From Chiua virens (lineage: Eukaryota; Basidiomycota; Agaricomycetes; Boletales; Boletaceae), in contig JAHNUO010000001.1 of the NCBI GenBank assembly GCA_019787685.1, positions 2,914,001-2,978,000 on the forward strand: DNA of 64,000 bases, read 5' to 3'. This document shows positions 49,601-62,557 of this stretch, piece by piece. The notes below the pieces were generated by a model. That model was not told the DNA's origin. It did no database searches and saw nothing but the letters and a program-made list of their open reading frames with translations. The position numbers were made by a program, and so were the translations under genes. How positions within the stretch are numbered: position 1 is the stretch's first letter; every line of letters starts with the position of its first letter.

Positions 49601-51818
49601 TATAACAGCCATACTTGATCCGTGTGATTCCCAGTGAGTGTCTGTACACCCGAGATGCCAGAACGGGACACAGAATACAGGCCCATCTCGGTACCGGTGC
49701 CGTTTGAACCGGGGCGTTGGATTATGTCCGTCCAATTACCACGCTGCACGAGATTCCATCCATCTTGGAGGGCATTGTATGTGCCGCGCAGGTATAAGAA
49801 CTGTTTCATCAGACGACGCATGTCAGTGGTGGGATCAAAATGGTCGAGCGAATTCCAGTCATCCATGCATCCGAGCAAGGCAGATTCGAGGGGCCAGTTG
49901 AAGTACTGATCTGACCCGAGTTTGTAACAACCATGGCGCTGCCACGCCTTGTTGCTCATCATGGCTTGACGTCTATATGTACGCACATGATTAAATGTGT
50001 CGGATACCAACCCAAGAGAAAGCATACCCGAAGAGATAATTGGATGCGGTGGAGTCGAAAAGATAGAAATTCTGCTCTTCGCCGTAGTACCACTAAGATT
50101 AAAGATCAGCCATGCTCGACGTGAAAATGTGACTGGTCGCACCAAAACGATTCCAGGCATCACCAAATTCGTGAGGAATGAGCCCAATGCACTTCTCATT
50201 GTTCCATTTTCCAAACTAGGCCATCGGAAGACATCGAAGTTGCTTGTGCCAAACATGTGTCTCGGATCGAAAAGGCCGGTATTGGGATTTAGAAAGTCAT
50301 TGTAGACAAACATTTGATTCCACGCCGTTATGAAATTGGGGTCGAGATCATACGCGACCTCGAGGTTTCCATCCATGCCGAGGAATCGGGTAAGAGACCG
50401 GTATATGGAATAGTGGAACGCAAAGCTATCGAGACCATTTTGGTCCTGTGAACGGAGGAAGTATTGGTTGTCCGATTCGGTCACGTTTGCGGCTTGGAGG
50501 AAACCAGGTGGGTATTCCGACGGAGTGCGGCCTCGACCCCTGCGGAAGACTTAGGGGTGACAAGGGGAAGGACAAATAGAACATACAGGTACAAAGAACC
50601 GAAAGTGTTACCACCAGTAACCTCTCCGGCAATGAAGAAATTCTTCTTGCCGAGTTTAGTGGCGCATGCACGTGTTGCAGTTGACCATGCGGTCATACCG
50701 TCGACGGTGACCTGGGTAGATTTATCGACACGGATGGCATCGATATCGAGTGCAGTGATGGCCATGCAAGAGAAAACTTCGAGTTTTGCTATGACTTCAG
50801 GTTTCCATTCGCGGAGACGGTCCTGGACGGAAGCGAACTTGGACAGCTGACGCTGCCAGTCGGGGTGGACACCGAAGGCCTCCATGTCGCCAAATTGATC
50901 GAAATCGGAGGTATAACAACCATCGGAAGACACGGGTTGAATAACGCCATCGTCCTGCCAAAAGACGGGTAGCTGACAAGAAGAATTCCAATCATTGACA
51001 ACCTGCGGACAATAGGGAGGATGAGATTCAGGGGGACAACAGACAGGAGAGGGCGGACCTGGAAGTCGGCATACTCGGTAAAATTCCAGGGCATGTAATT
51101 AGGCTTCTTGTACACGACTTGGTACTCATTAAGACTGAAAGGGGCGCTAACATTGAGGTATCTGGGCAAAGAAGGCCGATGAGGGAAGGAGGCAGTGCAA
51201 AAAATATAGGGAACAGACCCCTGGAAACCGAGGAGATCGGATAGAGTTCCGACGGTAAAGTCGAGCATGATGTACATTCCCCTGGCATGTACGGTGTCGA
51301 TGAACTGCTGCCAATCAGCAATGGTACCCCAGTGGGGGTCGAGGACACTAAAGTCGAGGGGGGAATAACCTATGAAGGAGAGATGAAAAAGAGCAGGGAA
51401 AGAGAGGGAAAGACGAACTGTCGGCTTGCCAGACCATGTTGAGGAATATCGTGCCGGAGAGGTAGATTCCCTTTATGCCCATGCCCTGGATGTAGTCGAG
51501 TTTTGAGGCGACACCCTTGAGGTCGCCACCAAAGCGAAGCTGGGTTTCTCTCCAGTCCCACTCGTACATGGAATCAAAGTATTGGTTGTTGGAAGGGTCA
51601 CCGTCTGCAAACTTGTCCATGAGGATGGTATAGAAAGGTATTGCGCGCCAGTTGTTGGGGGAGGGCGTGTAGGTTGTGTTTGACCTGTTTGCATAGTACT
51701 GAGTGGGATCCTGGGCATTTTGGTTGAGGTTGAGGTTGTACTGGATGAGGTTTGGGTTGTAAGGAGAGGCTTGAGCGAGGATGGCGAGGAATAGGGCGAG
51801 GAGGGAGTGGACGATCAT
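43693..51818 (-). CDS. AGS1: Cell wall alpha-1,3-glucan synthase
   Basis: Large plasma-membrane polymerase making alpha-1,3-glucan for the hyphal wall. The start at 51818 gives [20 protein letters not shown], a signal peptide. The extracellular GH13-like amylase domain follows: [79 protein letters not shown] single span ([20 protein letters not shown]) leads to the cytosolic GT5 starch-synthase-like domain, with [60 protein letters not shown] and [21 protein letters not shown] Ser-rich linker precedes the C-terminal multispan domain, which begins near [13 protein letters not shown] and ends at 43693 after [11 protein letters not shown]. About 2400 residues and all introns are in phase; no frame break was found in 8.1 kb, in contrast to neighbouring genes. 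Confidence 0.98.
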
Positions 51819-52019
51819 GACTTTTCTTCCCCCCGGTGGTGGGTTGGAAGAGAAGAAGAAGGAATATAGAGAACTGGTTCGGAATGAAGCGAATTAGGTA
51901 CGGATAAGCGCTGATAGCGCATAGCCATGTCTTGAAATGACCCTGATCGAACCGACCCGGTTCATCGCACTACTTTGGTACTTTCCCAGCTTGACTTTCC
52001 CATCCTCTACACTCTCCAC
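51819..52019. promoter_or_regulatory. Divergent promoter, AGS1 / STE11
   Basis: 201 bp between the ATG of a wall-polymer synthase and that of a MAPKKK. No specific binding site is recognised. Confidence 0.5.
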
Positions 52020-55000
52020 ATGAGTGCCACCCTCGACCCTCCCCCCGGTACACCCTTTCCCGACTTTCTCAAATCCTGGTCCGACATCCATGTCGCCAAA
52101 TGGCTTTCCGACATAAAATGCACCCCACACGTAGACATCTTCAAAGAACACGACATCAGAGGCGATATTTTGTTGGAACTAGATCATGATACCCTCAAAG
52201 AAATGAGCATATCCAGCGTCGGCGACAGACTGCGCATCCTGAACGCCGTCAAGACGCTGCGCATCAAGTGTGCTAACCGTCCCCACCTCCAATCGAACGC
52301 TGATCTACCCAAGCCAAATGGCCTCCATGGCTTCCACTCCCGGGAGAGCTCGCGTGATAGCAATGGCAGAAGCCAGTCTCCCAGTTCCAGAGGCCCAAAG
52401 CGCCTCGAAAACAACAGACCTGCACCGCTTGTCCTGCCTCCAAACTCTTCAAGACCAGATCTGCCACGTCTCATTCGCGAGCCACACTCGGGCGATCTTG
52501 CGCGTCCAGTCCCTCTCATACGTCCTCTACCTCAACCAGCCAACGCTTCATCCCCGGCGTCAGCCACCTCGAATGGCTCTGTATCAACCCGGCCCGCCCT
52601 CCCTCCACTCCCTCCTGCTCCCCGTGGCCAGCCTCCCCAACCGCCCTCTTCACGCGCCACTCCCCGCAATCTCCACCCTCTCACAGGTCCTCGTTCACGA
52701 ACGCCAAGCCAAGCAGATGGCGTCCCTTACACCGGCACCTCGCTTCCCCTCGCACTTCCCCTCTCAAAACCTACTCACTCCCACCTCTTCTAATAATTGG
52801 CCTCTCTACGGCCTTCCAGCCGATCCCCGATCTGGATCTTCCACTCTCAAGCCAACCATGCGTTCCGCATCTCCCCTTGGCTCACATTCCTCGTCCCGTC
52901 CCACGAACGGTATAGCACATGGCAGGAACATTTCTTTCGGTGGCCTTGGTTCTCCCATCGGATCTGTACCGGCCACCAAGTTGCCCCCGCGGCCATCGAC
53001 ATCAGGTACAACCCAGCATCCTTATGCCTCTGCACAGCCTCCCGTAACCGGAGCAGCGCTTTCGCCCATCATCGAAACGTTCCAGAATCCTTCCTCTAAT
53101 CCATCTTCCCCTGCCTTTACCGTCGGACGTGGCCCTTTCCATCCATCCACCCATAATCAACAACTTTCTCTGGACGACCTCCGTCGCAAACTCGTCAAGT
53201 TTATACTTCCAGATGAGGGTCGCTCATGCGTGGTCGACGTCGCGGATTGTGCGGGCGGAATAGAGGTGATGGACAAAGTCTTGCGCAAGTTCGATAAAGT
53301 AGCCCCACGGAGAAAAGACGAACCCCCGAGCGTCATGAGTCGGATCGAAACGGATGATGGAGGGCTCAGTGTTGATGGCTGGTGTGTTTACCTGGAGAGC
53401 GATGATCAACCTGATAATGGTACGGGTTCAAGTCTTTTCTCCTTCACTATCCGCTAACGATGTGACAGGGAAACCTCTGTCCGAGGCCGAGCTTTTGGCA
53501 GTCTGCCACGGCCCTCCCGATTCCATCAAAGAACAAGGTCTTACGCTTCGACGGACCGGTCGCACTAAACGTTCCAAAGCCCTTGCCCGGATATTTGGCG
53601 AGGATCCCTCCGATCAGTTCACCGCGTACTTCCAGTCCTACTTCTCCTGCACGAAATGCATTCCCATTCCCCGCACCACGACAACCTACATTGGATGACG
53701 AACCTGATACCGACGTACCATCATCCGAGTCTGCGAACTGAAGCCCAGCGAACGAACAAGGCGATCAAACGCGCGAGTACGATCAGCATTCTAAGCGGGC
53801 TTGGTGTCCGTGATCCTGAAAAGGCGCTCGAGTCTCTCATCTCACCCATACAAGCAGCTGCCAAAAAGCCCTCGAAACTACGCAACTTTTTCGGACAACG
53901 ACCCCCGAGCGAGTTGATCACGACACACTTGACGGAGTACTTCCCCTTTGCCGAGAAGAAGGCGCTTCGAACGGCGAGACACAGTATGATGCTGCGGGCG
54001 TCGACTGTGGGTGGGAAACGCGAGAGTACGATGTCGTTGAACCCGCCATTACCGTCGCGATTTAGCACGAGTACGCAAGGCTCGTATGGGTTGTCGTCCA
54101 AGCGGAACTCGGTAATGTCCAGCAAGGCGTCGACAATCGCGAGTGAAGACCCACCGCGGGTGTCGATCTCGACGGACGATGGGAACTCGGTAATCCTCAC
54201 GGGCGACGACGTCGAGAAGCTGTCTGGCATCGATTCGAAGCCTCACTTGTTGCCACCGGTGACGTTCCCGACAGAGTCGCTGTCCGAGTCGATGGAGGAT
54301 CTGACGGGCGACAAGAGACTGTCGCGGGCGAGTTCGAACTCGTCGAAGCGGACGAGTTTGATGACCGAGCTGAGGAGCAAACGGGATCGGTCCGACACAG
54401 CGAGCTTGCTGACCGTAGACGAGATCACGGCCGAGGTAGAGAATCGGAGACAGAGTATGGCAGTGGACATGGGGGTAGAGGGGGCAGAGGATTGGACCAA
54501 GGTTGAGCCGGACATCGATGATGTGACGAGCCTTTCCGAGGACACGGTGTTCGAGGAGGAGGACGAAGAGGACGAGGGTGAGGAGGAAGAGGACGAGACA
54601 GGCCGGGCAATGACGTCGAGCGGAGGTGCGCCTTCGGGATCAGATACTTGTTTCACGTGCTGACTGGGAAACAGGCACCAAATGGATAAAAGGCGCCCTG
54701 ATTGGCGCTGGTTCGTTTGGGAAAGTTTACCTTGGTATGGATGCCGTAAACGGTCTCCTGATGGCGGTCAAGCAAGTCGAACTCCCAACTGGCTCAGCAC
54801 CAAACGAGGAGCGCAAGAAGAGCATGCTTAGTGCCCTCGAGCGCGAGATTGACCTTCTCAAAGACCTCTCCCATCCAAATATCGTCCAGTATCTCTGTAA
54901 GTCTCTTTCCTTTCTGGGTCCTTCCTATCTCATGAACACTGCCAGACTCTTCCGTTGACGACGACTTTCTGAATATTTTCTTGGAGTACGTCCCTGGTGG

Positions 55001-55713
55001 GTCCGTAACAGCGCTCCTACGCAACTACGGCGCGTTCGAGGAACCCCTCGTCAAGAACTTTGTCCGCCAGATCCTCCAGGGTCTCAACTACCTCCACGAA
55101 CGCGACATCATTCATCGCGACATCAAAGGTGCCAACATCCTCGTTGACAACAAAGGGGGCATCAAGATATCCGACTTTGGTATATCCAAGCGAGTTGACG
55201 GCAGTAGGTTTCCCATGCATGCGATGGCGTCGTTCTCCAACTGAACGGCGCGTTCTAGATCTTCTCACGGGAAAGCGGATGAACCGACCGTCGCTTCAAG
55301 GTTCGGTCTTTTGGATGGCACCCGAAGTCGTCCAACAAAAAGCGCACACGACTGCCGCGGATATTTGGTCCGTCGGGTGTCTCGTCGTCGAGATGCTCAC
55401 TGGCGAACACCCATGGGCCCAACTCACCCAGATGCAAGCCATTTTCAAGGTGGGTGACACTGGTGTATACCTATGCCGACACGCTGACCCATCACAGATT
55501 GGTCAATCGGCGAAACCGGGAATCCCGTCGGATATCTCGACGGACACGGCGGATTTCTTAACGAAAACGTTTGAGATTGACCATGCGAGGCGGCCGAGTG
55601 CTGGGGAGCTTTTACAACATGCATGGTTGGCTATCAAGAAACCCGTCGGGGTATCGAGTGGGAAGTGGAACGCAGCTGCCAAGGGCGTTCCGACGATCGA
55701 GGTGACTTCGTGA
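52020..55713 (+). CDS. STE11: STE11/Byr2-type MAP kinase kinase kinase (SAM-RA-kinase)
   Basis: Top kinase of the fungal pheromone/filamentation MAPK cascade. ATG 52020 gives [20 protein letters not shown]. The N-terminal SAM domain ([35 protein letters not shown]) is followed by a long Pro/Ser-rich linker, then a Ras-association-like domain ([20 protein letters not shown]) and a Ser-rich, acidic linker. The kinase domain has the Gly loop [24 protein letters not shown]-type MAVKQVELP, catalytic [23 protein letters not shown] in SDFGISKRV and the activation segment [14 protein letters not shown]. It ends VPTIEVTS at 55713. Three extra bases are needed in the linkers: near 52780, in CCC 53606-53608, and at 53739. 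The apparent frame change at 54622-54670 is a true 49-nt intron with a CTGAC branch site. Confidence 0.95.
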
Positions 55714-56975
55714 CACGTTCACGTCGCGGTACCATCTGGCGCGATGGTTTACTGGAGAACGCCACACTCTTTGATGATAACGCTCATGTTTATTTAACTG
55801 GGATTCGTACGCGTGGCACGTGCAGCGCTCGCCGCTCGACGATATATTTCGTTCATCGTTTTATTCTTTCTCCGTCACTCGCATACATCCAACGTATCTA
55901 TTATATCTCACCTAGTTGCATTTGGGACTTTCTCTTTGGTGTTTAGTTTGCAACTCATATTTACGATCTCGGTTCGTTCGTTTAACATTGCGTACTTGCG
56001 TGGCAATCGAAGGCGGGTTTGATGAACTCGGTGTCTTGGATGAACGCCGTGATGCGGATGAGAACGTCGGTTGGAGCGACGACGTTACGACGCGTACGGC
56101 AAATGTATTGTACTCGACAACGTTTGTCGGACGTCCTGGGAAGAAGAAGGCCCTTTTGGCCGAACGAACCAGTTCGTCCGAGCTGACGGTCTGACGGTCA
56201 ACGAGGCCCGTCGGACATACCACGTGAAAAAGCGTGATAGTGCGTGATAAACCGGGTTTGAAATGTACAGGACAGGAAAGGGAGTTGAAATTGGCCAGTA
56301 CTCCCAAACTGTTCACTGCGTTGACCTCTTTTTTATCTTACAAGACGAATTGTGTAGCAGGCGAAAATAAAATGCGCTACTGTGTTGCCGTTGCTCCGAG
56401 CCGATTTCCCGGTGCATGCGGGATCATCGATCGATGATCGAGATTCGGCAGCCTCGCGTCGCATCACGTGCCTCGTGTCATGCCAAGCGTTCCCATGTCA
56501 CGGTATGCGATGCAAAGTGACGGTCCGCTGTCGTAGTCGAGCAATTCGTGATGAGCCTGCTCAATATTAATGCCAAGGTATCACATTTCCGACAAGGATT
56601 ATAATGGTTACACACCATACCAATAGATTCGCAATTTGTTCATGTCGCTTCATATGACGGGCGCATATCAGGCCTGAACGGGACCCAGGGATTCCAGCCA
56701 TTGAACTTCAGAAGCGGCTCAAATTTATCCCTGTGCCCACAGGATTCCATATTACGAACGTAGTGGACACGCAAAGCCGCACAAAAGTAAACGTGACATG
56801 ATTCCATAATGGGCCAGCTACATTGCAACAACACCCATCGCTTGCGTTCGATAACTTCGGCAAACTAGATGAAAAAAACAACGGTATCAGCTAGCACGAC
56901 GGTATTACGACCACATATCGCGTATCCACCCACGCACCCCCTTCCATCTTCCATTTTTCTCGACCGGAGGCACCG
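55714..56975. other. 1.26-kb convergent intergenic region
   Basis: It lies between the 3' ends of STE11 and TRM1 and is the longest single-copy spacer here. I see no protein family, tRNA or repeat, apart from an 18-bp perfect palindrome at 56422-56439. The open frames present look random. Confidence 0.5.
56422..56439. repeat. 18-bp perfect palindrome
   Basis: GATCATCGA followed directly by its reverse complement TCGATGATC, in the STE11-TRM1 spacer. It may be chance. Confidence 0.7.
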
Positions 56976-59427
56976 TCACCGACTTTCGTCGGACTGTTCT
57001 CGTTTCCGCTTCCCACCCGCCCTTGACCCCGGCCCCCAGTTCGGCGCTGGGTTCTGCTGATACCGTACGATCTTGACATCCCCCGTCAGCCGTGCTGACT
57101 CGGGGTGCTTTTGGAAATCGACCTGCGTGCTGTGCATCCGCCACCGATAAGCAACATATTCACGTCCGACGTGTGACGTGGGAGGTCAAGGTACGCGCGC
57201 ATAGAAAATATCATGATAAGCTGTTAGGCAACGAAAATATGAAGGAACCAGGGGGAAAGAACCCACGTCATGTCCTTGTTCAATAACTTTGCCGCCGGGG
57301 ACACCTCGGATATCCGGTCCATACGGACAGGATGGCGTTGTGCCCACGCTCGAAAGACATCGTGGATCTCTGCGCGAGTGGCGGTCGTTTTTAGGGACCC
57401 TGCGGACGCGTGCGAGCGCGAGACTTGGTGGCCTCCATTGAGCAGCGCCGAGCTAGATACACGAGAACGTGACAAGGTGCCAAGGGATGGATAGTGTACT
57501 TACGTAACATCGCCGAGCGAGGGCGTCGAGCAGTGGAATATACCAGCAACTTTCCCTGGCGTGAAATAGAACGGGACGTCAAGTTCCTGCAGGAACAGTG
57601 CCAGCGCGTCAGATCAGAGTCAATAAAATTTTACGTGGAACCCAGACGAACCTCTTGAGCGACGGACAACATTCCCTTCATACGCATTGATGTCCCATAA
57701 TGTTTTACATTTTGATCGACATGCTTGACAACCTTGTGGACAAACTCTGGATTATGGAGCGGCCCAGACCACATTGGCCCCGCAAGCTACATTCCATCAA
57801 CACACTAGGAGGTTAAAACGAAACCACCACACGCACGTGCATGGTGAAACCACACTCGGGACACGTCGAATTGACCGGTGGTCCAGTGGCTGTTTTGTAT
57901 TGAAGATTGACCGCCCCAGAACGTTTGTTCGTCTTCTCGGTAACCCGTCCCAGTTTTTGCTCGTGAAAGGATGCACATCCACAACAAACATAGTAGATGG
58001 CTGTTTTGCTTTTGTTGGCGAAATGAGCTGAAGATGACGAATAGCGGCATGGAAAGAACTTACCTTGCTGCTTTCTTGACCTCTATTGGAGCTGCGTGGA
58101 CACGCACAAAGATCCGAACGTAAAAGTCAATAGACAGGGATAAAAGAGGCTCAATGTAACGTCCGTATCTGCTCGCAGACGTCGAAATCGTGTTCAAGAC
58201 TAGCCGGAGTGCCTATACCTTACTAAGTACCAGTGCATCCACAGACTGATGCAAACCTACAGCCTCATGAGAGTATTCCGCTTTTACAGGCATGCCGCCA
58301 TAGTTTGAGAAACTGTCAGGAGAGACATGTGTTATGACTTCCGGAGAACGGACAAGACATACCATTTTTCGGCGTAATTCGTCGTTGCGAGCACCGACAT
58401 GTCAGTACATGTCACACAGAGTAGACCTATGATGATAAGTGTTGGGATCAAGGTACTGCTTCCCGAGTTGCTGACTTGCCTCCACTGTTGATGGCCTGGA
58501 CGGCAGCATCGATAAAGGGGGCAGCAGTTCCGTACGGATCAAGGTCGACGACATCAACGTGAGTCTTTTCCGTGCGGTGGTTATACATCAATGCACTAAC
58601 GGCCGATTGAGGTACACCGACGGATTTAATTAGAAAAAGTGGACATACCACGCATCGTCTTCGTGCACTCTGACCTTTCCCGCGTTGGACTTGACCACCT
58701 GTTGACCATCCTGCGTCGCGATCTCTTCCTCGAACGGACCAAGTCCATTGATCTCCACATTCCTCCTCATCGCAGCGGTAGCAGAAGGTTCCAGATCGTT
58801 GGCGATGACGAACCTGGTCGACAATCAGAGAACCGGTGGCCAAACGGTGACAGTGACAAACCTCACGAGAGGGATTTCTTTCGCATAGCGGATGGAGCGG
58901 AGTCCAGTTGCAGAGAGCGCCTCTAGGAGAACAAATTTGTGGGGGTGATACTTTGAAGAGGTCCAGTGAGCTGCCTCGGACAGCACATCAGTCCATCCCA
59001 CATACCACACGTGGCTTCGAGGTGCCCGTCTCGACCGCGTCGAGATTCATTGTCGACACCTCGCCAGTTGCCTCGTCCTCTCCTTCAGCTGTACCATCAG
59101 TCAATTGGCAAATGACGCGCGCGTCCGCGCTCACGCTTTGGTTTCTCCCAAACGGTCTGTTCGAGTCGCTGAGCCCGTCTTTCCTCTGCCCTTTTAAACT
59201 TGTCCTCCTTCTCCCTGTTCAGATCTTCACTCCATACGCGGATGCACGCGACACTCAGGTCGCGGTTGAATTCCTGGACTGGGTTCAAAAAAGCTTCGTC
59301 CTTGGAGGAGATGAGAATGTGTGCATTGTTTTCGGTGTAGAGCGAGAAGCCTTCGGGGACGAGGATGGGTGGTCCTTCGGGATCCTTTCCTTTCGGCGTA
59401 TCTACATTTGGCACCTGCTGTCGCCAT
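56976..59427 (-). CDS. TRM1: TRM1 tRNA (guanine26-N2)-dimethyltransferase
   Basis: Makes N2,N2-dimethylguanosine at position 26 of cytosolic and mitochondrial tRNAs. Early blocks are [40 protein letters not shown] and [20 protein letters not shown] (SAM-binding). Then come [40 protein letters not shown] (catalytic DPYG), [13 protein letters not shown] and [21 protein letters not shown] zinc-binding Cys set, CCGC and CPECGFTMH, precedes [15 protein letters not shown]. The C-terminal [20 protein letters not shown] ends at 56976. There are about ten short introns. The start is uncertain: ATG 59427 gives MATA, and one extra base in CC 59414-59415 must be skipped to join [11 protein letters not shown] second change (+1, or -2 in a CG repeat) is needed near 59117-59125, before [12 protein letters not shown]. 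Confidence 0.94.
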
Positions 59428-59606
59428 TCGACGCCGCAATAGATGTGATCCACCAAGGGGGTTTCGCAGACGAGTTGTCTGAAGATACTGAAGGGGTGAG
59501 CGCCAGGCGCAAAGGCCTGTTGAGAGCAAACAAGATGAAAGACGTCACGGCGATAGACTTGGTAGTTGGTTTAGTACAACGCTTGTAGTCTACCAAATCT
59601 GGAACC
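59428..59606. promoter_or_regulatory. Divergent promoter, TRM1 / HTD2
   Basis: 179 bp between the two start codons, if the TRM1 start at 59427 is right. TRM1 could start somewhat further upstream. Confidence 0.4.
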
Positions 59607-60673
59607 ATGACGCGCTTCATTCGACCAACGGTTTTTCTAAGTCGTCGTCTCTCAACGAGCGCATCCGACGTCGCCGCGCTCGATGCATGGATCGCACACT
59701 CCAGGTCCAAGTCCCTCGTGCTCACTGACACGCTGACCCCAACCCATCTCGCCGACCTCTACATCACCCTCCCGACACGCGACGGAACCCGGGGTCGGCC
59801 TTACCAACCACCCACACAGCGCACGCCGCTCGGGTATGGCCACCACCTCGCCTTCTTCCACTCGCGCAACCCCGAAAGTGCACTCAGACCCGATGGTACC
59901 GATGCTGACTTTTGTCCTCCGGAGCCGTTCACACGGCGCATGTGGGCCTCGGGTACGATACGGTGGAACGTGAAACCAGGGACCGAGCTGACTGTTGGAG
60001 ACGAGGCGTGTGCGGTGTCGACGATCGCGAGCGTGGAGAAGAAGAGGTTCGACGGCGATGGTCAAGCATATCCGATGGTGTTCGTAAAACAGAAGATTGA
60101 GGTAACAGCGAAAGGACGCCTGCAGCCGTCCGTTGTGGAGGAGCGGTCACATGTATATCTTGCATCCCAGGGAACCAAAAGGACTCGAGAAGGTGTGCTG
60201 CGCCCGATTGCAGGCACAATAGACCGATAACACGCTCGACATCTGATAGTGACAGGTCTACCAAAGCCAGATTTTTCATTCACTTACAGGCCTTCATTGA
60301 CAACGCTATTCCGCTTCTCTGCGCTTACTTTCAATGGGCATCACATCCATCTCGACAAAGACTATGCACAAAACAGCGAGGGTTACCCAGGTACGTTCCT
60401 CGAGGCTAGTCGAGAAGACGCGGCGTGACGCTTCGCATTGCAGAACGCCTCGTCCACGGCCCTCTAACGGCCCTCATGTTACTCGAGGTTCTGCTACATT
60501 ATAGACCCGGATTGCAGCTACATGAATTCGAATATCGTGCTCGCAACCCGATCATCGTGAACTGTAATTCTACAGTGCAAGGAGCATTGATAGACAGGAA
60601 TAAAGCAGAGGTGTGGTGTGCAGATGACGACGGGGTGGTGGGAATGACAGGGAGCGTCACGTTTTCGCAGTAA
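59607..60673 (+). CDS. HTD2: HTD2-like mitochondrial 3-hydroxyacyl-thioester dehydratase
   Basis: MaoC/hot-dog-fold dehydratase of mitochondrial type II fatty acid synthesis, needed for lipoic acid supply. ATG 59607 gives MTRFIRPTVFLSRRLSTSAS, a typical mitochondrial presequence. The N-terminal half contains TPLGYGHHLAFFHSR and FTRRMWASGTIRWNVKPGTE. The dehydratase signature is in the second exon: RFSALTFNGHHIHLDKDYAQ, then after an intron ERLVHGPLTALMLLEVLLHY. The catalytic His is expected in FNGHHIHLD. The protein ends VTFSQ at 60673. Introns lie near 60197-60256 and 60391-60442, both in phase, and no frame break is seen. About 310 residues, close to the family length. It converges on NTM1 with 101 bp between stop codons. 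Confidence 0.9.
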
Positions 60674-60774
60674 TGCTGGCACAACGGGATAGCATGGGAG
60701 ATAGCCTTCTTCATAACCCTTTCAACGAGTCCATATACTTATCTCAGAGAGGTATCTCCATCTCGACAGATAAG

Positions 60775-61870
60775 TCACAGATTCGGTCGCAGTGCATACC
60801 TATCCGACATTTTATCAGTAGGTCGCTGATGGGCCAGACTGTTTGGAACATACATCTTAACCGGATACAACCCTGCAGGCAAACCATGTTGAACCTTTTG
60901 TCTGATAATCTGTAGACCCACATCTTCGAAAATCTTTTTGAATGCTAAATCAGACCTATGCCATCGTGAGGTGCGAAACCCAGCTAAATGGACATGTCTA
61001 GCTCACCTTGTCCAACTCGAATCTTCTTCATCAAACACAGTCCTTGGGACTTTCTTTTCCGAGCACAAATTCTCCTTCACGACGATCAAACTTCTAGAAT
61101 TTCTGAGTGCCGCCGTGCTCCGCTTCAAGAACACGACCAGATCCTCGTCATTCAAATGTCCAAGACACCACTGACACCAAACCACATCAAACCCTGAGTT
61201 GGTGTCATCCGTTTCGGGAACATTTCCGAGCCGTTTCAATTCCTCCGTGTGTCGACGTGGCTGAGCAGGATCGAAATCCTGAAGGGGTCCCCTGAAAAAA
61301 GATACGCTCTTGGTGCCATCCCTGATACCCGTCCACCCAGACGCATCGTTTTCCTCGCTCGTAGATATGCCTAGACAACGCCGATGCGCCTCTTCGATGA
61401 ACGGCCGCACAGGTTCGAGCAGGCCGACATCCGAGACGAGATGAAGCAGCACGTCCGCCGTGACGCGTCCGATCCCTGCACCGACATCAAGCGCGCGATA
61501 TCGTTTCGCAGACTCCCCAGGGATTAGGATCGGCAGATCGGAGTGGACGGATCGCAGATGGGACCATACGCAGCTCGGGGAGGAGATCGAGGAGGAATTG
61601 ACGTGATCCGAGTGCATCGACGCGGGGTAGGGACTGGTGAGTGGTCATTTATCCATCATTATATACGCTAGCGTTCGTGGTGTGGTATAGAAGTGCGCAC
61701 CCCGGTCCCAAATCCTCCTACGCGAGCGTTACCATCAGTTGGAGCATGTTTTATGTATGAGGGGGGACGCACGCACCGAGGACACCGTCTAGACTTGCTG
61801 GTTGAGTCTCCCAATACTGAAGTCCTGCCTGTACGACCGTTTCGTCTCTTGAGCCTGCTGAAGACGTCAT
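60775..61870 (-). CDS. NTM1: Alpha-N-terminal protein methyltransferase (NTM1/TAE1)
   Basis: Methylates the free N-terminus of proteins starting X-Pro-Lys after Met removal, such as ribosomal proteins. Exon 1 from ATG 61870 reads MTSSAGSRDETVVQAGLQYW then ETQPASLDGVLG, the diagnostic N-terminal helix. A short exon, GFGTG, joins SLPRVDALGSRQFLLDLLPE. The SAM motif is YRALDVGAGIGRVTADVLLH, followed by LLEPVRPFIEEAH, FDVVWCQWCLGHLNDEDLVV and IVVKENL, then RSDLAFKKIFEDVGLQIIRQ and GLPAGLYPVKMYALRPNL, ending at 60775. The last intron uses GTATGT directly after K-M; missing it would give a different tail. One extra base at 61543 must be skipped between VPSAIRP and SDLPILIPGES. Confidence 0.94.
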
Positions 61871-62557
61871 GGTCAAGGTCGATCTTTCAGTTGCACTGTC
61901 GACGAAGATCGGGTCACGATCACGTGATATGAAAGACTTTATTTTCGAGTTGTTTCCTGTTTCCTTTGTTCAAGTCATCATGCTCATGTTTTCAGTGTAC
62001 TTTATTTTGGTGAGTCAAACTTGTTTGTTGTGAAGGAAAAACCGCACCGGTTTTTCAGGATGAACTCTTTCTCAGACCTGTTCTGCACCCTTGTGGAGAC
62101 AACATTCAAATTGCCTTTAATTTCTGATCACGCTGTTTTCTGCGATGGCTCTGAGCTCGTACTGACATGTTGGACAGAGAGCTAGCATAAACGGGACAAA
62201 CCGTTATATATAGGATGGCCGCCATGTTCTCCATTCCCAAAATACCTGGTTTTCAGGTTTCCCGTACAGAGCGGAAGGTTACCGTCCAGACGGACTTCGC
62301 GTTGGGGGCAATGTTCCATTGCACTGAACATGCCGCTTCCGTCTCGGGTCAGGGTGAAGCTTCACTACACACTAGCCAGCGATTCGGAGGGCGTCGAAGG
62401 TGACCAATGTTACTTACACTGTCTCGTACTATGTCAAATGATGCCGGAGCTCCTGCAAAGTATGCTAAAGATGGAAGCAGACCAGTAGAAACGATTGCCT
62501 TATGAATAATTCAACGACAAGATCTCATGTTGCAAATGACCCAAGTTAATGTTAATC
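61871..62557. other. Intergenic, no gene seen
   Basis: 5' flank of NTM1 and 3' flank of CSM3. The short frame at 62215-62403 has no recognisable feature. Confidence 0.5.

Noticed and set aside
54622..54670. Apparent frame shift just before the STE11 kinase domain
   Set aside because: A 49-nt GT-AG intron with a CTGAC branch sequence explains it and restores [17 protein letters not shown].
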